Positions 15,718-26,364 of a stretch of DNA of 64,000 bases are shown in pieces. A program made the translations under genes and the position numbers. Under the pieces are notes generated by a model, which worked only from the letters and a program-made list of their open reading frames with translations, did not search any database and was not told where the DNA came from. The stretch comes from Pirellulales bacterium (lineage in GTDB: Bacteria; Planctomycetota; Planctomycetia; Pirellulales; JACPPG01). Location of the stretch: assembly GCA_036499395.1 (NCBI GenBank), contig DASYDW010000150.1, forward strand, positions 1-64,000, in the 5' to 3' direction. Positions within the stretch are counted from its first letter, which is position 1; every line of letters begins with the position of its first letter.

Positions 15718-17118
15718 TCAGTCCACCTGTCCCCACACACGCGGACTCTTGAACCCGCGTGGCTTAGGCCCTGCTTTCGGCGGTACAGCTTCCTTGGCGT
15801 AGGCCGCATAGCGCGCACGCAGTTGCTCGGTGATCTTCGGTTCGGCGTTCGCCAGATTTGTTTTCTCGCCGACGTCGGTTGCCAGGTTGAATAGCTCGAC
15901 GGATTCTTTTTCCGTCGCGGCGGCAGGCTTTTCGTCCTCATCCTCGCTCCCCCGGCGATTGCCCCCCAGTACCAACTTCCAATCTCCGACACGGATCGCG
16001 CCAGCGGTAGGCGTGGTGTTGATCACGATCGTCCGATCGGTTGGCGTCGGCGCACCTGTCAGGGCTGGCCACAGGTCGAGGCCATCGACCGGCAGCGATT
16101 GCTCGGCCGATGCGCCGGCCAGTTTCAACAGCGTCGGGTACCAGTCAACGATATGTAGCGGTGTGTCGATCTTTTGGCCGGCCTTGATCTTCCCCGGCCA
16201 AGTGGCGAATGCGCAGACCCGCACGCCCCCTTCGTACACCGTTCCTTTGCCGGCACGCAGGGGACCGTTATCCGTCAGTTTGCCGGGATTCGGTCCACCG
16301 TTGTCACTGGAAAAGACGAAGAGCGTGTTGTCGGCCATTCCGGCAGCACGAACAGCATCAACGATTTGCCCCACGGCCTCGTCCAATGCCGCCACCATGC
16401 CCGCATAGATGCGCTTCTGGCCGGCGCGATTTTCGTACGGCGCCGTGTAACTATCAGGCACCTGATGCGGAGCATGGACCGTGTTGAAAGGGACGTACAA
16501 AAACAGCGGTCGCGACGGATCGCGTGATTGGATCCGCGCCACGGCTTCGCGCGCGATCAAGTGCGTGGAATACCCCTCGTCATGATTCTCGTGATCATCG
16601 CGATGCCAATCGAACCCCTCGTCGCGAATGTGTGTGAAGTAATCAAGCGCGCCGTTGTAGTGGCCATATTGATGATCGAAGCCACGCCGCGTGGGCAAAT
16701 ACTCCGGCTGAAAATGCCCTAGGTGCCACTTGCCCGTAATCGCGGTTTGATAGCCAGCGTCGTGCAGCGCCTGGGGAAGTGTGCGTTCTGCCAATGGCAA
16801 CCCGTACTGCGCCCAGGGACGTACGACGCCAACCTGCAAACCATGTCGGAAGGGATACCGGCCCGTCATCAGCGCCGCGCGCGTCGGCGAGCAAACCGGC
16901 TGCACATAGAACTGCTCGAGCTTCGCACCAGACTCCGCCAATTCGTCCAATCGCGGCGTCTTAATATCGCTGCCGCGCCAACCGACGTCGTCCGATCCCA
17001 GATCGTCGGCCAACAAGAAGACGATGTTCGGCCGCGGCGCAGCGGCAGCGTCGGCCGCTGACGCCGACCTGGAAAAGCCAACAGCTACGACCGCGAACAA
17101 CATGACCAGCGTTTTCAT
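15718..17118 (-). CDS. Secreted sulfatase, arylsulfatase B-like
   Basis: A 466-residue sulfatase with a signal peptide (cleavage after SASA, about residue 21). The formylglycine motif is C76-S-P-T-R followed by AALMTGR. Metal-binding aspartates stand in LLADDLGSDDVG, and GKWHLGHF follows. The stretch PTRRGFDHQYGHYNGALDYF resembles animal arylsulfatase B, which removes 4-sulfate from N-acetylgalactosamine; the true substrate is unknown. AAGGAG precedes the ATG. It is the last gene of a leftward run of four sulfatases. Confidence 0.92.
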   Translation of the reverse strand: MKTLVMLFAVVAVGFSRSASAADAAAAPRPNIVFLLADDLGSDDVGWRGSDIKTPRLDELAESGAKLEQFYVQPVCSPTRAALMTGRYPFRHGLQVGVVRPWAQYGLPLAERTLPQALHDAGYQTAITGKWHLGHFQPEYLPTRRGFDHQYGHYNGALDYFTHIRDEGFDWHRDDHENHDEGYSTHLIAREAVARIQSRDPSRPLFLYVPFNTVHAPHQVPDSYTAPYENRAGQKRIYAGMVAALDEAVGQIVDAVRAAGMADNTLFVFSSDNGGPNPGKLTDNGPLRAGKGTVYEGGVRVCAFATWPGKIKAGQKIDTPLHIVDWYPTLLKLAGASAEQSLPVDGLDLWPALTGAPTPTDRTIVINTTPTAGAIRVGDWKLVLGGNRRGSEDEDEKPAAATEKESVELFNLATDVGEKTNLANAEPKITEQLRARYAAYAKEAVPPKAGPKPRGFKSPRVWGQVD

Positions 17119-17163
17119 AGCGCTCCTTAAGCCCGACGATCAATGGCACGAGCACGCGCGAAA

Positions 17164-18726
17164 CTACTTCGCGGCCTCGGCGACCCGTCGCCCCGAGGCG
17201 GTCGGCGGATCCTGGTCGGGCACTTTCAAGTCCTTGCGCAAGCGACTGAGTTCTTTTTCTAATTCTTTTTGCGCCGCTGCATAGCCGCTCTGGCCATAGA
17301 CGCTGCGCAATTCGTGCGGATCGGCCTGACGATCGAATAACTCCCAGTAGTCGACGTCGGATCCGTAGAAATGCACCAATTTGTACTGATCCGTCACTAC
17401 ACCATAGTGCGGTCGCACGTGATGCGGCACAGGGTATTCGTAGTAGTGATAGTAGAAGCTCTTGCGCCAATCGGCCGGAGTTTCGCCGGCTAACACGTCA
17501 CGCAGGCTGCGTCCCTGCATCTCGTCGGGAATCGGCACGCCGGCCGCATCGAGAAACGTCTCGGCAAAGTCGAGATTCGAAACGATGTCCCGGCACACGA
17601 GTCCCGGCTTTGCCACGCCAGGCCAGCGCACCAGCAGCGGGGTTCGCAGCGACTCTTCGAAGATCCACCGCTTGTCGAACCAGCCATGCTCGCCCAGGTA
17701 AAACCCTTGGTCGGCGGCGTAAATCACCAGCGTGTTGTCGGCCAATCCGGCGTCGTCCAGGTATTTCAGAACCCTTCCCACGCTTTCATCCACCGAGCGG
17801 ATGCAGCCCAAATAGTCGTGCATGTAGCGGTTGTACTTCCAACGGACCAGGTCGGCCCCTTGCGGATTCGCCTGACGAAACGCGGCGTTGCGCGGCTCGT
17901 AGTAGGCATTCCATTTTTCCAATTGCTCCGGCGTCAATTGCGCAGGGGGGGTGAGCTTCAGATCGCGCGAGTTCATCGTCTTTTCGATCGTCATGTCTTG
18001 GTCGCGCTCGGCCACGCCGCGGTTCGCATAATCGTCGAACAACGTTGCCGGTTCGTCGTATTTGCGATCCTGGTCGTGCCCTAAGTATTTCAGGTTGGGT
18101 TCCCACTCGCGGTGCGGCGCTTTGTGCTGGCACATCAGCAGAAACGGTTTCGACGCATCGCGATTGCCGAGCCAATCGAGCGACAAGTCAGTGATGATGT
18201 CCGTAACGTACCCTTGGTGCTGCGTCTTTTCGCCGTTGCGCGTCATGGCCGGGTTGTAATAGACGCCTTGCCCCGGCAGGATTTCCCAATGGTCGAAACC
18301 GGTCGGCTCGCTGATCAGATGCCACTTGCCGATCACGGCTGTTTGATAGCCGGCCGCGCGCAGCAACTTCGGAAACGTCATCTGCGAACTATCGAAGCGG
18401 CTGTTCGAATTGTTGTAGAAGCCGTTCAAGTGGTTGTACTTGCCCGTCAGCACTGTGGCTCGGCTGGGCCCGCAGATCGAATTCGGCACCAGGCATCGAT
18501 CGCAGCGCACTCCCTCGGCGGCCAGCCGATCGAGGTTCGGCGTCTGCACCAATTTCCGTGGATCGTTGTAAGCGCTGATCGCCTGGTAGGCATGATCGTC
18601 GGAAAAGATCAGCACGATGTTCGGGCGTTTTCCCTCGGCGGCGGACGAATCGTCGGCAGCCATGCAATTGAAAACCAGTGCCGAGGCTCCCAACAGGATC
18701 GAAACGCGGATCACCGAAGAATGCAT
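17164..18726 (-). CDS. Secreted sulfatase, N-acetylglucosamine-6-sulfatase-like
   Basis: A 520-residue sulfatase with an N-terminal signal peptide. The formylglycine motif is C85-G-P-S-R in PNSICGPSRATVLTGK. IFSDDHAYQAI supplies metal ligands and AVIGKWHL follows. The layout with GFDHWEILPGQGVYYNP resembles GlcNAc-6-sulfatases acting on mucin or heparan-type chains. The ATG at 18726 has GGAAAG at good spacing; fifteen upstream codons were not used because they break the signal peptide layout. It lies 45 bases upstream of the next sulfatase. Confidence 0.92.
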   Translation of the reverse strand: MHSSVIRVSILLGASALVFNCMAADDSSAAEGKRPNIVLIFSDDHAYQAISAYNDPRKLVQTPNLDRLAAEGVRCDRCLVPNSICGPSRATVLTGKYNHLNGFYNNSNSRFDSSQMTFPKLLRAAGYQTAVIGKWHLISEPTGFDHWEILPGQGVYYNPAMTRNGEKTQHQGYVTDIITDLSLDWLGNRDASKPFLLMCQHKAPHREWEPNLKYLGHDQDRKYDEPATLFDDYANRGVAERDQDMTIEKTMNSRDLKLTPPAQLTPEQLEKWNAYYEPRNAAFRQANPQGADLVRWKYNRYMHDYLGCIRSVDESVGRVLKYLDDAGLADNTLVIYAADQGFYLGEHGWFDKRWIFEESLRTPLLVRWPGVAKPGLVCRDIVSNLDFAETFLDAAGVPIPDEMQGRSLRDVLAGETPADWRKSFYYHYYEYPVPHHVRPHYGVVTDQYKLVHFYGSDVDYWELFDRQADPHELRSVYGQSGYAAAQKELEKELSRLRKDLKVPDQDPPTASGRRVAEAAK

Positions 18727-18816
18727 GTTGAAGCTTTCCGAGGATTGAACTGCGCTAAGTAGTATGTGCATCGCGTACAGAATCGATTTGAACGAGAAAA
18801 GTCACGCGCAACGGTG

Positions 18817-20232
18817 TTACTTGCCCGGCAAGCTGCCGAATTGCTGCAGGTAGAGTGTCTTGAAGGGATTCTCCGCCGGGCGGACGGCGTCCTCGTTCTC
18901 CAGACGCGGCAGTATGGAATCCCACCACTTGTCGTAAGCGGCTCGCAGACTGGCCGCGACATCCGGATGCGCGGCGATCACGTTGGTCGTCTCGCCGGGA
19001 TCGGTCTGCAGGTCGTAAAGATCCTTATTCTCGACGAGCGTGTAGCGGTTGTTGCGGATCGAACAGGTCTTGTACTTCGCCGCGGCCACCTCACCGCGCG
19101 GCCAGCGCCCCAGATGCGTCACGAGAAAACGATCTGGCCAATCCGCGCGCGGATTCTTCAGTAGCGGCAGCAAGCTACGTCCCTCGATCTGCTGCTGCAG
19201 CTTTTCATTGAGCGTTGCGCCGGTGATCGCCGCCAAGGTCGGCAGGATATCGATCTGCGCCGAGAGTGCCGGGCAATCGACTCCTCCGGCAAAGCCTGCC
19301 GGCCATCGCCAGAACGACGGCACCCGCGTCCCTCCTTGAAAGGCAGTTCCTTTCTTGCCGCGCATGCCGGCGTTGAAGATCTCGGTCCCCATCGTGCCGC
19401 CATTGTCGGTCAGAAAAATGACGAGCGTGTTTTGCGTCAGGCCTGCTTCGTCCAGTTGCGCCATCAGCCGGCCGAAGTTCTCGTCGATGTTTTCGATCAT
19501 GCCATAAAACTTCGCGACATTGGTCGGCACCTCGGCCGCGTGCCGCTTGGTGTATTCGTCCGGCACGTCCAGCGGCGTGTGCGCCGCGTTCGGCGTGATA
19601 TAGGCAAAGAACGGCTGCCGCCCCTTGACCGTGTCGATCCACGTCTGGGCCTGGCGAAAGAAAACGTCGGTGCAGTACCCGTTGGTCTTTTCGAAGCGAC
19701 CGTTGTGCAAGATGGCCGGGTTGAAGTTCGTATTGCCCGGGGCATCGCCGCAACTGCCCGGGTAGGATTGGCCGATGCCGCCGGCGCCGTGAATGAACAT
19801 TTCGTCAAAGCCGCGTTTGTCAGGCCAGCGCTCGGGTTCGTCCCCCAAATGCCACTTGCCGAAGATGCCAGTCGTATATCCGGTCGATTTCAGCACCTGG
19901 GCCAGCGTTGTGGCACGCAGCGTCAATCGCTCGCGCTCGTCGATCGTGTGCGTCACACCGTTCTTGAATTCGTGCCGTCCGGTCATCAGTGCCGCGCGCG
20001 TCGGAGCACACGTGGGGCTAACATGGAAATCCGTAAAGCGAACACTCTGCCGCCAAAACGCGTCGATCGCGGGCGTTTTGATAATCGGGCTCCCCAGGCA
20101 CGAGAAATCGCCATACCCCACATCGTCGGGCATCACGATCACGATGTTGGGGAGTGTGTCGGCAGCGCGAGCCATGGTGGTCAGCAACAAGGCCGTGAGA
20201 AGTCCGAGGGACAAACTTGTTTTAACGGGCAT
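18817..20232 (-). CDS. Secreted sulfatase, arylsulfatase A-like
   Basis: A 471-residue sulfatase with a signal peptide cleaved after ARA, about residue 23. The formylglycine motif is C75-A-P-T-R followed by AALMTGR. VMPDDVGYGDF gives metal ligands, and GIFGKWHLGDE and IFLTDNGGTMG are also present. A periplasmic or extracellular location is likely. A longer frame starting at 20301 was rejected because its first 23 residues mask the signal peptide. Ninety bases separate it from the next gene of the run. Confidence 0.92.
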   Translation of the reverse strand: MPVKTSLSLGLLTALLLTTMARAADTLPNIVIVMPDDVGYGDFSCLGSPIIKTPAIDAFWRQSVRFTDFHVSPTCAPTRAALMTGRHEFKNGVTHTIDERERLTLRATTLAQVLKSTGYTTGIFGKWHLGDEPERWPDKRGFDEMFIHGAGGIGQSYPGSCGDAPGNTNFNPAILHNGRFEKTNGYCTDVFFRQAQTWIDTVKGRQPFFAYITPNAAHTPLDVPDEYTKRHAAEVPTNVAKFYGMIENIDENFGRLMAQLDEAGLTQNTLVIFLTDNGGTMGTEIFNAGMRGKKGTAFQGGTRVPSFWRWPAGFAGGVDCPALSAQIDILPTLAAITGATLNEKLQQQIEGRSLLPLLKNPRADWPDRFLVTHLGRWPRGEVAAAKYKTCSIRNNRYTLVENKDLYDLQTDPGETTNVIAAHPDVAASLRAAYDKWWDSILPRLENEDAVRPAENPFKTLYLQQFGSLPGK

Positions 20233-20290
20233 TGCGTAGTGCGTCTGCAAGAGGATGGAACAAGGGAACATCGATAGCCACTCGCGATGT

Positions 20291-21811
20291 TTACTCCGCA
20301 CGCCCCGCGGGACGTCGATTCTTGCCTTCGCGCTGCGTGAGCTTGTCCCCCATATCGTCGCGGGCCTTCTCGGCCAGCGCCAAAAGTCGCGCTACGATAT
20401 CCGGATGTTCGGCGGCCACGTTCTTCGCCTCGCCGATGTCGTCGGCCACGTTGTAAAGTTCGGGCTGCTCGATTTTGCGCGACTCATAGGATACTGGTTT
20501 GCCACCTGTTCCCCCCGGTCGTCCGGCCAGCGTGCGATAGGTGTGTGGCAAGTACAGCTTCCAGTCGCCGCTCATCACGGCCTGCAACTCGTTGTCGTTG
20601 TAATAGAAGTAGTACGCCTCGTGCGGGCTCTTCGCGCCGGGCGCGCTGACGAACAACGGCCAGATGTCTAGTCCGTCAATGGGCTTCTCGGGCAGTTTCG
20701 CTCCGGTCAATTTGGCGATCGTGGGGAACAGGTCGATCGCCATGGCCGGCTCTTTGCAGACGGTGTCGGCAGGAATCACGCCGGGGAAGCGCGCGATGAA
20801 GGGCTCACGGACGCCCCCTTCCCAGCATGTTCCCTTGCCTTCGCGCAGCGGGCCCGACGAGCCGGCATGATCGCCGTAGTTCAACCAAGGGCCATTATCC
20901 GACGTGAAAATGACGAGCGTCTTTCGATCGAGCCCGTTACGCGCGAGCGCTGCCAGGATTTCGCCCGCGGACCAGTCGATCTCTTGCATCACATCGCCAT
21001 ACATGCCGCCGCCGGATTTGCCCTGGAACTTGTCGCTGACGTGCAGCGGCACATGCGACATGCTGTGCGGTACGTACAGCAAGAACGGTCGCTCTCTGTT
21101 GCGTTCGATAAAGCTCACCGCATGTTCGGTATACCAGGTGGTCAACTGTCGCTGCTCTTTCGAGGTCACCTCGGGGATCACGACCTTGTCCCCTTCGATC
21201 AGCGGCAGATCGGGATAACCCTGCCGTTTTTTCTGCCCCTCGGTCGCCAGGTAATCAGGATGCAGCGGCCACATATCGTTCGAATAGGGCAGCCCGAAAT
21301 ACTCGTCGAAGCCATTATGCGTTGGCAGAAACTGCGGTAAGTGCCCGAGGTGCCATTTGCCGTACACGGCCGTGGCGTATCCCTGTTGCTTGACCAACTC
21401 GCCGAGCGTCATCTCGTCGGCATTGATGCCGATCTTGGCCTGCGGGCCGAGCGCGCCTTGAATTCCCAGCCGGTTTGGATAGCACCCGGTCAATAGTGCC
21501 GTGCGGGATGCCGAGCAAACCGGCTGCGCCGAATAATATCGTGTGAAGCGGACCCCTTCGGCCGCCATCCGATCGAGATTCGGCGTCGTGTAACCCTTGG
21601 CCCCGAACACGCCAACGTCGGCGTAACCAACGTCATCGCAATAAATGATGACGACGTTCGGATGTTCCGGTGCCGAAGCCTCGGTTGCGAGGCCGTTTCT
21701 CGAGCCACTTACGCACAATGCCGCTGCGAACGCCAAGATAGACAGGGTTCGGATCGAGACTCGGCCCAGCCGCGCAGCAGTCTGAAAATTGCGAGAAACT
21801 CGTGCTCTCAT
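20291..21811 (-). CDS. Secreted sulfatase with a CSASR active-site motif
   Basis: A 506-residue sulfatase, first gene of the leftward four-sulfatase run. A long basic N-terminus leads into a hydrophobic signal region (about residues 22-36). The active-site motif is C99-S-A-S-R in [14 protein letters not shown]: the usual Pro after Cys-X is Ala. Ala at this place is known to be tolerated by some formylglycine-generating systems. Metal ligands are in [30 protein letters not shown] and FTSDNGPW follow, as in arylsulfatase A-type enzymes. Its promoter must lie in the 21812-22070 gap shared with the divergent GT-C genes. Confidence 0.9.
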   Translation of the reverse strand: MRARVSRNFQTAARLGRVSIRTLSILAFAAALCVSGSRNGLATEASAPEHPNVVIIYCDDVGYADVGVFGAKGYTTPNLDRMAAEGVRFTRYYSAQPVCSASRTALLTGCYPNRLGIQGALGPQAKIGINADEMTLGELVKQQGYATAVYGKWHLGHLPQFLPTHNGFDEYFGLPYSNDMWPLHPDYLATEGQKKRQGYPDLPLIEGDKVVIPEVTSKEQRQLTTWYTEHAVSFIERNRERPFLLYVPHSMSHVPLHVSDKFQGKSGGGMYGDVMQEIDWSAGEILAALARNGLDRKTLVIFTSDNGPWLNYGDHAGSSGPLREGKGTCWEGGVREPFIARFPGVIPADTVCKEPAMAIDLFPTIAKLTGAKLPEKPIDGLDIWPLFVSAPGAKSPHEAYYFYYNDNELQAVMSGDWKLYLPHTYRTLAGRPGGTGGKPVSYESRKIEQPELYNVADDIGEAKNVAAEHPDIVARLLALAEKARDDMGDKLTQREGKNRRPAGRAE

Positions 21812-22070
21812 AGTCCGCCTGACATCGTGAAATTAAGGTCGGGCCGCCGATGAGGCGGGCCACGGGCGGCCCGCTGCCGGCAGCGAATTATGCCGATCAT
21901 AACTCTTGCAAGGCCCGCTTGCATGCGATGGGGACCACCGCTTTGACGATTCCCCGTTTGGCGCTGGCAAACCGCTTTCCGCCTGTGGAATCCGCAAGGA
22001 TAATCGATGGAACCGCGGCCGATCGACAACCTTGTCGGCCCATCGCACTCTGGCAAGATTCTGGCGGCGC

Positions 22071-24011
22071 ATGCCCCTCGACGATTCTGATCCAGCGCAC
22101 ATTCCCGTGGCGGCGAACAGTCGTGCGTGGGCTTGCACCGTCGTCGTGCTACTTGCGGCGAGCGTCTGGGGCGTATACGGCCGATCGATTCACGCGCCGT
22201 TCATTTTCGACGATTACAACAGCGTGCTGGCCAATACCTCGATCACGCGGCTCTGGCCTCCTTTCGGCGACTCATCCTCGCGCGGCCCGTGGAATCCGCC
22301 GCCGCAATTCTGCACGGCCGGCCGGCCGCTGGTGAATTTCACCTTGGCCGTCAACTACCACTTCGGCCAGCTCGATCCGACGGGCTATCACGTCTTCGAC
22401 ATGATTATTCACGTCCTGTCGGGCGCGCTGATATTCGGGATCGTTCGTCGCACGCTTGATTTGTCGTTCTTCGGCGGACGATTCGATGGCGCTGCCGCTT
22501 GGTTGGCGCTAGCTATCGCGCTGGTCTGGGCACTGCATCCACTGCAAACCGAGGCCGTGATCTATGTCACCCAGCGCACCGAGTTGTTGGTCTGCTTCTG
22601 CTACCTTGCCACGCTCTATAGCAGTCTGCGTTATTGGCAGGCTGCAGTGCCGTTGGAACGCACTGCCTGGCTATTCGTGGCGGTCTTTGCCTGCGCGGCC
22701 GGCATGGCCTCGAAAGAAATCATGGTCTCGGCCCCTGTGATCGTTTTGCTTTACGAACGGACGTTTCTTGCCGGTTCGTTTCTCGCGGCGCTGCGCCGCT
22801 CGTGGCCGTTGTACTGTGGGCTGGCGTTGACTTGGCTGCTGCTCGTGGCCCTGAACGTCGTGGGGCCGCGCTCGCATTCCACCGGCTTCGGTTCGGGCGT
22901 GCCCGCCTACGTTTGGTGGTTCACCGAGGCCAAGGTGCTATGGGTTTATCTGCGCCTGGCCGCGTGGCCGTGGCCGTTGGTGATTCATTACGAATATCCG
23001 TACCTCGATTCGTTCGCTGCGGCGTGGCCATGGCTCTTGCCGACACTCGCGCTCGCGGCGGTGACCGCGATCCTGTTCTGGCGGCGCACGGCGGCAGGCT
23101 TCGCGCTCGTATTCTTGTTTGCCATTCTCTCGCCGACGCTCTTGGTCCCCGTAGTTACCGAGGTCGCGGCCGAGCGAAGGATGTACCTACCGCTGGCAGC
23201 GTTGGTCACGCTCGCCGTTACGTTCGGTTATTTGGCCGCGCAACGAGTTATGCAGTTCTCGGCGAGCGAGACGAATGTTAAGTCGCGTATTCGCGGACCG
23301 CTGGCCGTGGTGCTTACGCTTTGCGGAGGTGTCGCGCTGGTCTCGGCGCTGTATGGTGCCCGGCGCGCCGAGGTTTTCAACCAGCCGCTGGCTCTGTGGG
23401 AAGACGCGATCCGGCACCAGCCCAACAGCTCGTCGTCGCGGATCAATCTTGGCATGGCGCTTGCCGAAGCGGGGCGGCAGCAAGAGGCGATTCCGCAGTT
23501 CGAGGCCGCGCTACGCCTCAAGCCCGACGCTGCTGATGCCGCCAACGACCTGGGCATGGCATTGATCAGCGCTGGCCGAGCCGCCGAGTCCGTCATTCCT
23601 CTCGAGCGATCGCTGGCCCTCGAACCCGATTTCGCCGAGGCCCACAATAATCTGGCCGTCGCCCTGGCCACGACCGGGGACGAAAGCGGGGCTGTAGATC
23701 ATTTGCGTCGGGCGATCGCACTGCGTCCGGATTATGTCGAGGCGCGCATGAACCTGGGATTGTCGCTGGCCCGGCAACATCAGGCCGCGGCCGCGGTTGA
23801 ACAATTGGAAGCGGTACTGCGCCTGCGGCCTGCGCTGCTGGCGGCGTACCAGCCGCTGGCGAGCGCGTATTTCGAACTCAATCTACCACCACAAGCGATC
23901 CAGACGGCGCTACGGGCAGTCGAGCAGGCGCGACAACAAGGCGACACCCAGATGGCCGACCAGATCACAGCCTGGCTCCAGGAACATGCCGCCAGCGCTC
24001 CGCAGCCATGA
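22071..24011 (+). CDS. TMTC-like GT-C glycosyltransferase with TPR repeats, paralogue 1
   Basis: A 646-residue membrane protein. A first helix (about residues 20-36) leads into a loop with the acidic pair D47-D48 (FIFDDYNSVLAN), the catalytic region of GT-C enzymes. The segments GRPLVNFTLAVNYHFG, then DPTGYHVFDMIIH, and HPLQTEAVIYVTQRTEL match the order of motifs in animal TMTC O-mannosyltransferases (DUF1736). About ten membrane helices fill residues 20-430. About five TPR repeats form the C-terminal 190 residues (NLGMALAEAGRQQEAIPQFE). The ATG at 22071 was preferred over a TTG far upstream. It heads a tandem of three paralogues. Confidence 0.8.
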   Translation: MPLDDSDPAHIPVAANSRAWACTVVVLLAASVWGVYGRSIHAPFIFDDYNSVLANTSITRLWPPFGDSSSRGPWNPPPQFCTAGRPLVNFTLAVNYHFGQLDPTGYHVFDMIIHVLSGALIFGIVRRTLDLSFFGGRFDGAAAWLALAIALVWALHPLQTEAVIYVTQRTELLVCFCYLATLYSSLRYWQAAVPLERTAWLFVAVFACAAGMASKEIMVSAPVIVLLYERTFLAGSFLAALRRSWPLYCGLALTWLLLVALNVVGPRSHSTGFGSGVPAYVWWFTEAKVLWVYLRLAAWPWPLVIHYEYPYLDSFAAAWPWLLPTLALAAVTAILFWRRTAAGFALVFLFAILSPTLLVPVVTEVAAERRMYLPLAALVTLAVTFGYLAAQRVMQFSASETNVKSRIRGPLAVVLTLCGGVALVSALYGARRAEVFNQPLALWEDAIRHQPNSSSSRINLGMALAEAGRQQEAIPQFEAALRLKPDAADAANDLGMALISAGRAAESVIPLERSLALEPDFAEAHNNLAVALATTGDESGAVDHLRRAIALRPDYVEARMNLGLSLARQHQAAAAVEQLEAVLRLRPALLAAYQPLASAYFELNLPPQAIQTALRAVEQARQQGDTQMADQITAWLQEHAASAPQP

Positions 24012-24106
24012 AAACCGGACTCCTGCGGCAAGTCCCGTTGTGACGAACTTTTCTCCGCAGCCGTCAGCAACCATAATCGAATCGATCGGCCGCGATTGAT
24101 ATACCG

Positions 24107-26242
24107 GTGGCAGGTGAAAACACTCGGCCGGTAACCAAGGAAACGGAAAGACTCTTGGCAAAGGCCCATCAAAAAAATCGGCGTGACCGCAACCAAACCC
24201 CGGCACCTGTGCCGACTGTGGGGGGCTATCGTCGCTACCTGCAAAAGCCGGCCGTTGGCGCGCTGGCTGGGGCCGCGATCATCGCGGTCTGCATCGCGGC
24301 GATTTACGGCGGTTCGCTCTCGGCCCCCTTTATTTTTGACGACAATCCAACCATCGTCGCCAACACGTCCGTACACCGGTTATGGCCGCTCGTGGGCACG
24401 CCCGATGATCCTGGCCCGTTGCGTCCGACGCGCCAATCGTCAACGGCGGGTCGACCGCTGGTGAATCTCTCATTCGCCTTGAATTACGCGATCGACGGCA
24501 AGTGGCCGACCGGATACCGCGTGGTGAATGTCACGTTGCACATTCTCTCGACGCTCCTCCTGTGGAGCATCGTGCGTCGCACATTGCGGTTAGAATATTT
24601 TCAGGGTCGGTTCGACCAAGTCGCGGGTCTGCTCGGCTTTCTGGCGGCACTCTTGTGGGCCGTTCATCCGCTGCACACCGAAAGTATCGAGTATGTCACG
24701 CAGCGCACCGAGCTTATGGTCGGATTCCTTTACCTGGCGACGCTTTCCGACAGCCTGCGTTATTGGGCCGCGACCGCGCGCTCGTCGCGAATCCTGTGGC
24801 TGTGCGTGGCGACGCTGGCCTGCACGGCCGGCATGGCGTCCAAAGAGGTTATGGTCACGGCGCCGGTCGTGGTGTTGCTGTTCGAGCGCACGTTCGTTGC
24901 TGGATCATTTCGCCGTGCTCTGCAAAAGTCCTGGCCGCTGTACCTGGGTTTGATGGCGAGTTGGGGTTTACTGCTGGCGCTGAACGTTGGCGGGCCGCGC
25001 ACCGAGTCCACCGGCTTCGGTCACGACGTGCCGGCTTATGTCTGGTGGCTCACGCAGTGCAAAGCGCTGCTGATGTATTTAAAGCTGTCGGTTTGGCCCT
25101 GGCCGCTGGTGATTCATTACCAGTTTCCATTACTCGACACTTTGGGCGCCGCGGCGCCATATCTGTTGCCGGTTCTGCTGCTAGCGATCCTGACCGTGTA
25201 CCTGCTGTGGAAACGCGCGGCCACGGGATTCGTGCTCGCGGCGGTCGTTGTGATCCTGTCGCCGACCTTGGTCGTGCCGATCATTACCGAGTACGCGGCC
25301 GAGCGTCGTATGTATTTGCCCTTGGCCGCGCTGGCCACACTGGCTGTCGTGGCGATCTATCTGTTAGCTGTGCGAATTGTCGCCGACGCTCCGACGTTAA
25401 AATCGCGCGTAGTGCCACGCGGCCGGGCCTTGATTGTGACGTGCGTTCCGGTGGCACTCTTACTGCTGATCTACAGCAGCGTCAGCGCAAAACGACTTTC
25501 GGTTTACTCCGAGACTTTGAAGGTCTGGCAAGACGCACTCAAATATTCGCCCGAGAGCCATTACGTGCAGAATAATGTCGGCATGGCGCTGGTCGGCGTA
25601 GGGCGCTCGCGCGAAGCAGTTCCGTATTTCGAAGAGGCGATACGACTGAAGCCTGACTCGTCGAAAGCGTTCCTGCACCTGGGCTTTGCTCTGTTGGCGG
25701 CCAATCGGCCGAATGACGCCGCCGAGCAGTTTGCGCGCGTTCTGGCTCTTGAACCGAATATATCGAGCGCCTATGACAACTACGGCTTTGCCCTGACCCT
25801 GGCCGGTCGGCCGCAGGAAGCCATTCCTTATATCGAAAAGGCGCGGCAGCTCGATCCCACGTCGGCCGTGCCACTGCACAATATGGGGGTCGCCGTGGCC
25901 GGGTTGAATCGACATGAAGAGGCGGCCAAGTATTTCCGACAGGCCCTCGAAATGAATCCGAGTTTTACGGACGCGGCCACGAACTTGGGAATTGCCGAAC
26001 TGCGCTGCGGCCATCCGCGCGAAGCCGTCACGGCCCTGGAGCGGGCGCTAGTCCTAAAACCAGATCAATTCGAGAGTGTGATGCCGCTGGTCGCCGCCTA
26101 CGACGAGCTCAAGCAGCCGGCTGACGCTGTTAAAACAGTCGAAACGGCGCTCAAGCTGGCGCGCCAGCTAAGGCGCGACGAATTGATCAAACAATACACA
26201 GAGTGGCTGCGTGCCCGGGCGAAATCGGCGGCAAAACGTTGA
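24107..26242 (+). CDS. TMTC-like GT-C glycosyltransferase with TPR repeats, paralogue 2
   Basis: A 711-residue paralogue of its neighbours. A basic N-terminal tail of about 48 residues precedes the first helix. The acidic pair is D78-D79 in APFIFDDNPTIVANTS. GRPLVNLSFALNYAIDG, then PTGYRVVNVTLHIL and HPLHTESIEYVTQRTELM repeat the TMTC motif order. The C-terminal part has about six TPR repeats. No upstream ATG exists; a GTG at 24107 is the best start. The gene begins 95 bases after paralogue 1, so all three are likely co-transcribed. The donor sugar and the acceptor protein are unknown. Confidence 0.8.
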   Translation: MAGENTRPVTKETERLLAKAHQKNRRDRNQTPAPVPTVGGYRRYLQKPAVGALAGAAIIAVCIAAIYGGSLSAPFIFDDNPTIVANTSVHRLWPLVGTPDDPGPLRPTRQSSTAGRPLVNLSFALNYAIDGKWPTGYRVVNVTLHILSTLLLWSIVRRTLRLEYFQGRFDQVAGLLGFLAALLWAVHPLHTESIEYVTQRTELMVGFLYLATLSDSLRYWAATARSSRILWLCVATLACTAGMASKEVMVTAPVVVLLFERTFVAGSFRRALQKSWPLYLGLMASWGLLLALNVGGPRTESTGFGHDVPAYVWWLTQCKALLMYLKLSVWPWPLVIHYQFPLLDTLGAAAPYLLPVLLLAILTVYLLWKRAATGFVLAAVVVILSPTLVVPIITEYAAERRMYLPLAALATLAVVAIYLLAVRIVADAPTLKSRVVPRGRALIVTCVPVALLLLIYSSVSAKRLSVYSETLKVWQDALKYSPESHYVQNNVGMALVGVGRSREAVPYFEEAIRLKPDSSKAFLHLGFALLAANRPNDAAEQFARVLALEPNISSAYDNYGFALTLAGRPQEAIPYIEKARQLDPTSAVPLHNMGVAVAGLNRHEEAAKYFRQALEMNPSFTDAATNLGIAELRCGHPREAVTALERALVLKPDQFESVMPLVAAYDELKQPADAVKTVETALKLARQLRRDELIKQYTEWLRARAKSAAKR

Positions 26243-26364
26243 GCTGTCCCTCGCCCGACGGTCGAGTGATTCCCATCTCCGCCGTCGGCTAAGGTAATGG
26301 ACGCGTGCAGATTTGATCGAGAGAAGTACGGATATTCGGACGAGTCGGCAATTTTTAACTGACG

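Noticed and set aside
19336-20277. 313-residue plus-strand frame over a sulfatase
   Set aside because: It is antisense to a sulfatase with a full active site and shows no protein-like motif.
24502-25575. 357-residue plus-strand frame inside GT-C paralogue 2
   Set aside because: It overlaps a conserved membrane protein in another frame and has no hydrophobic pattern or motif.
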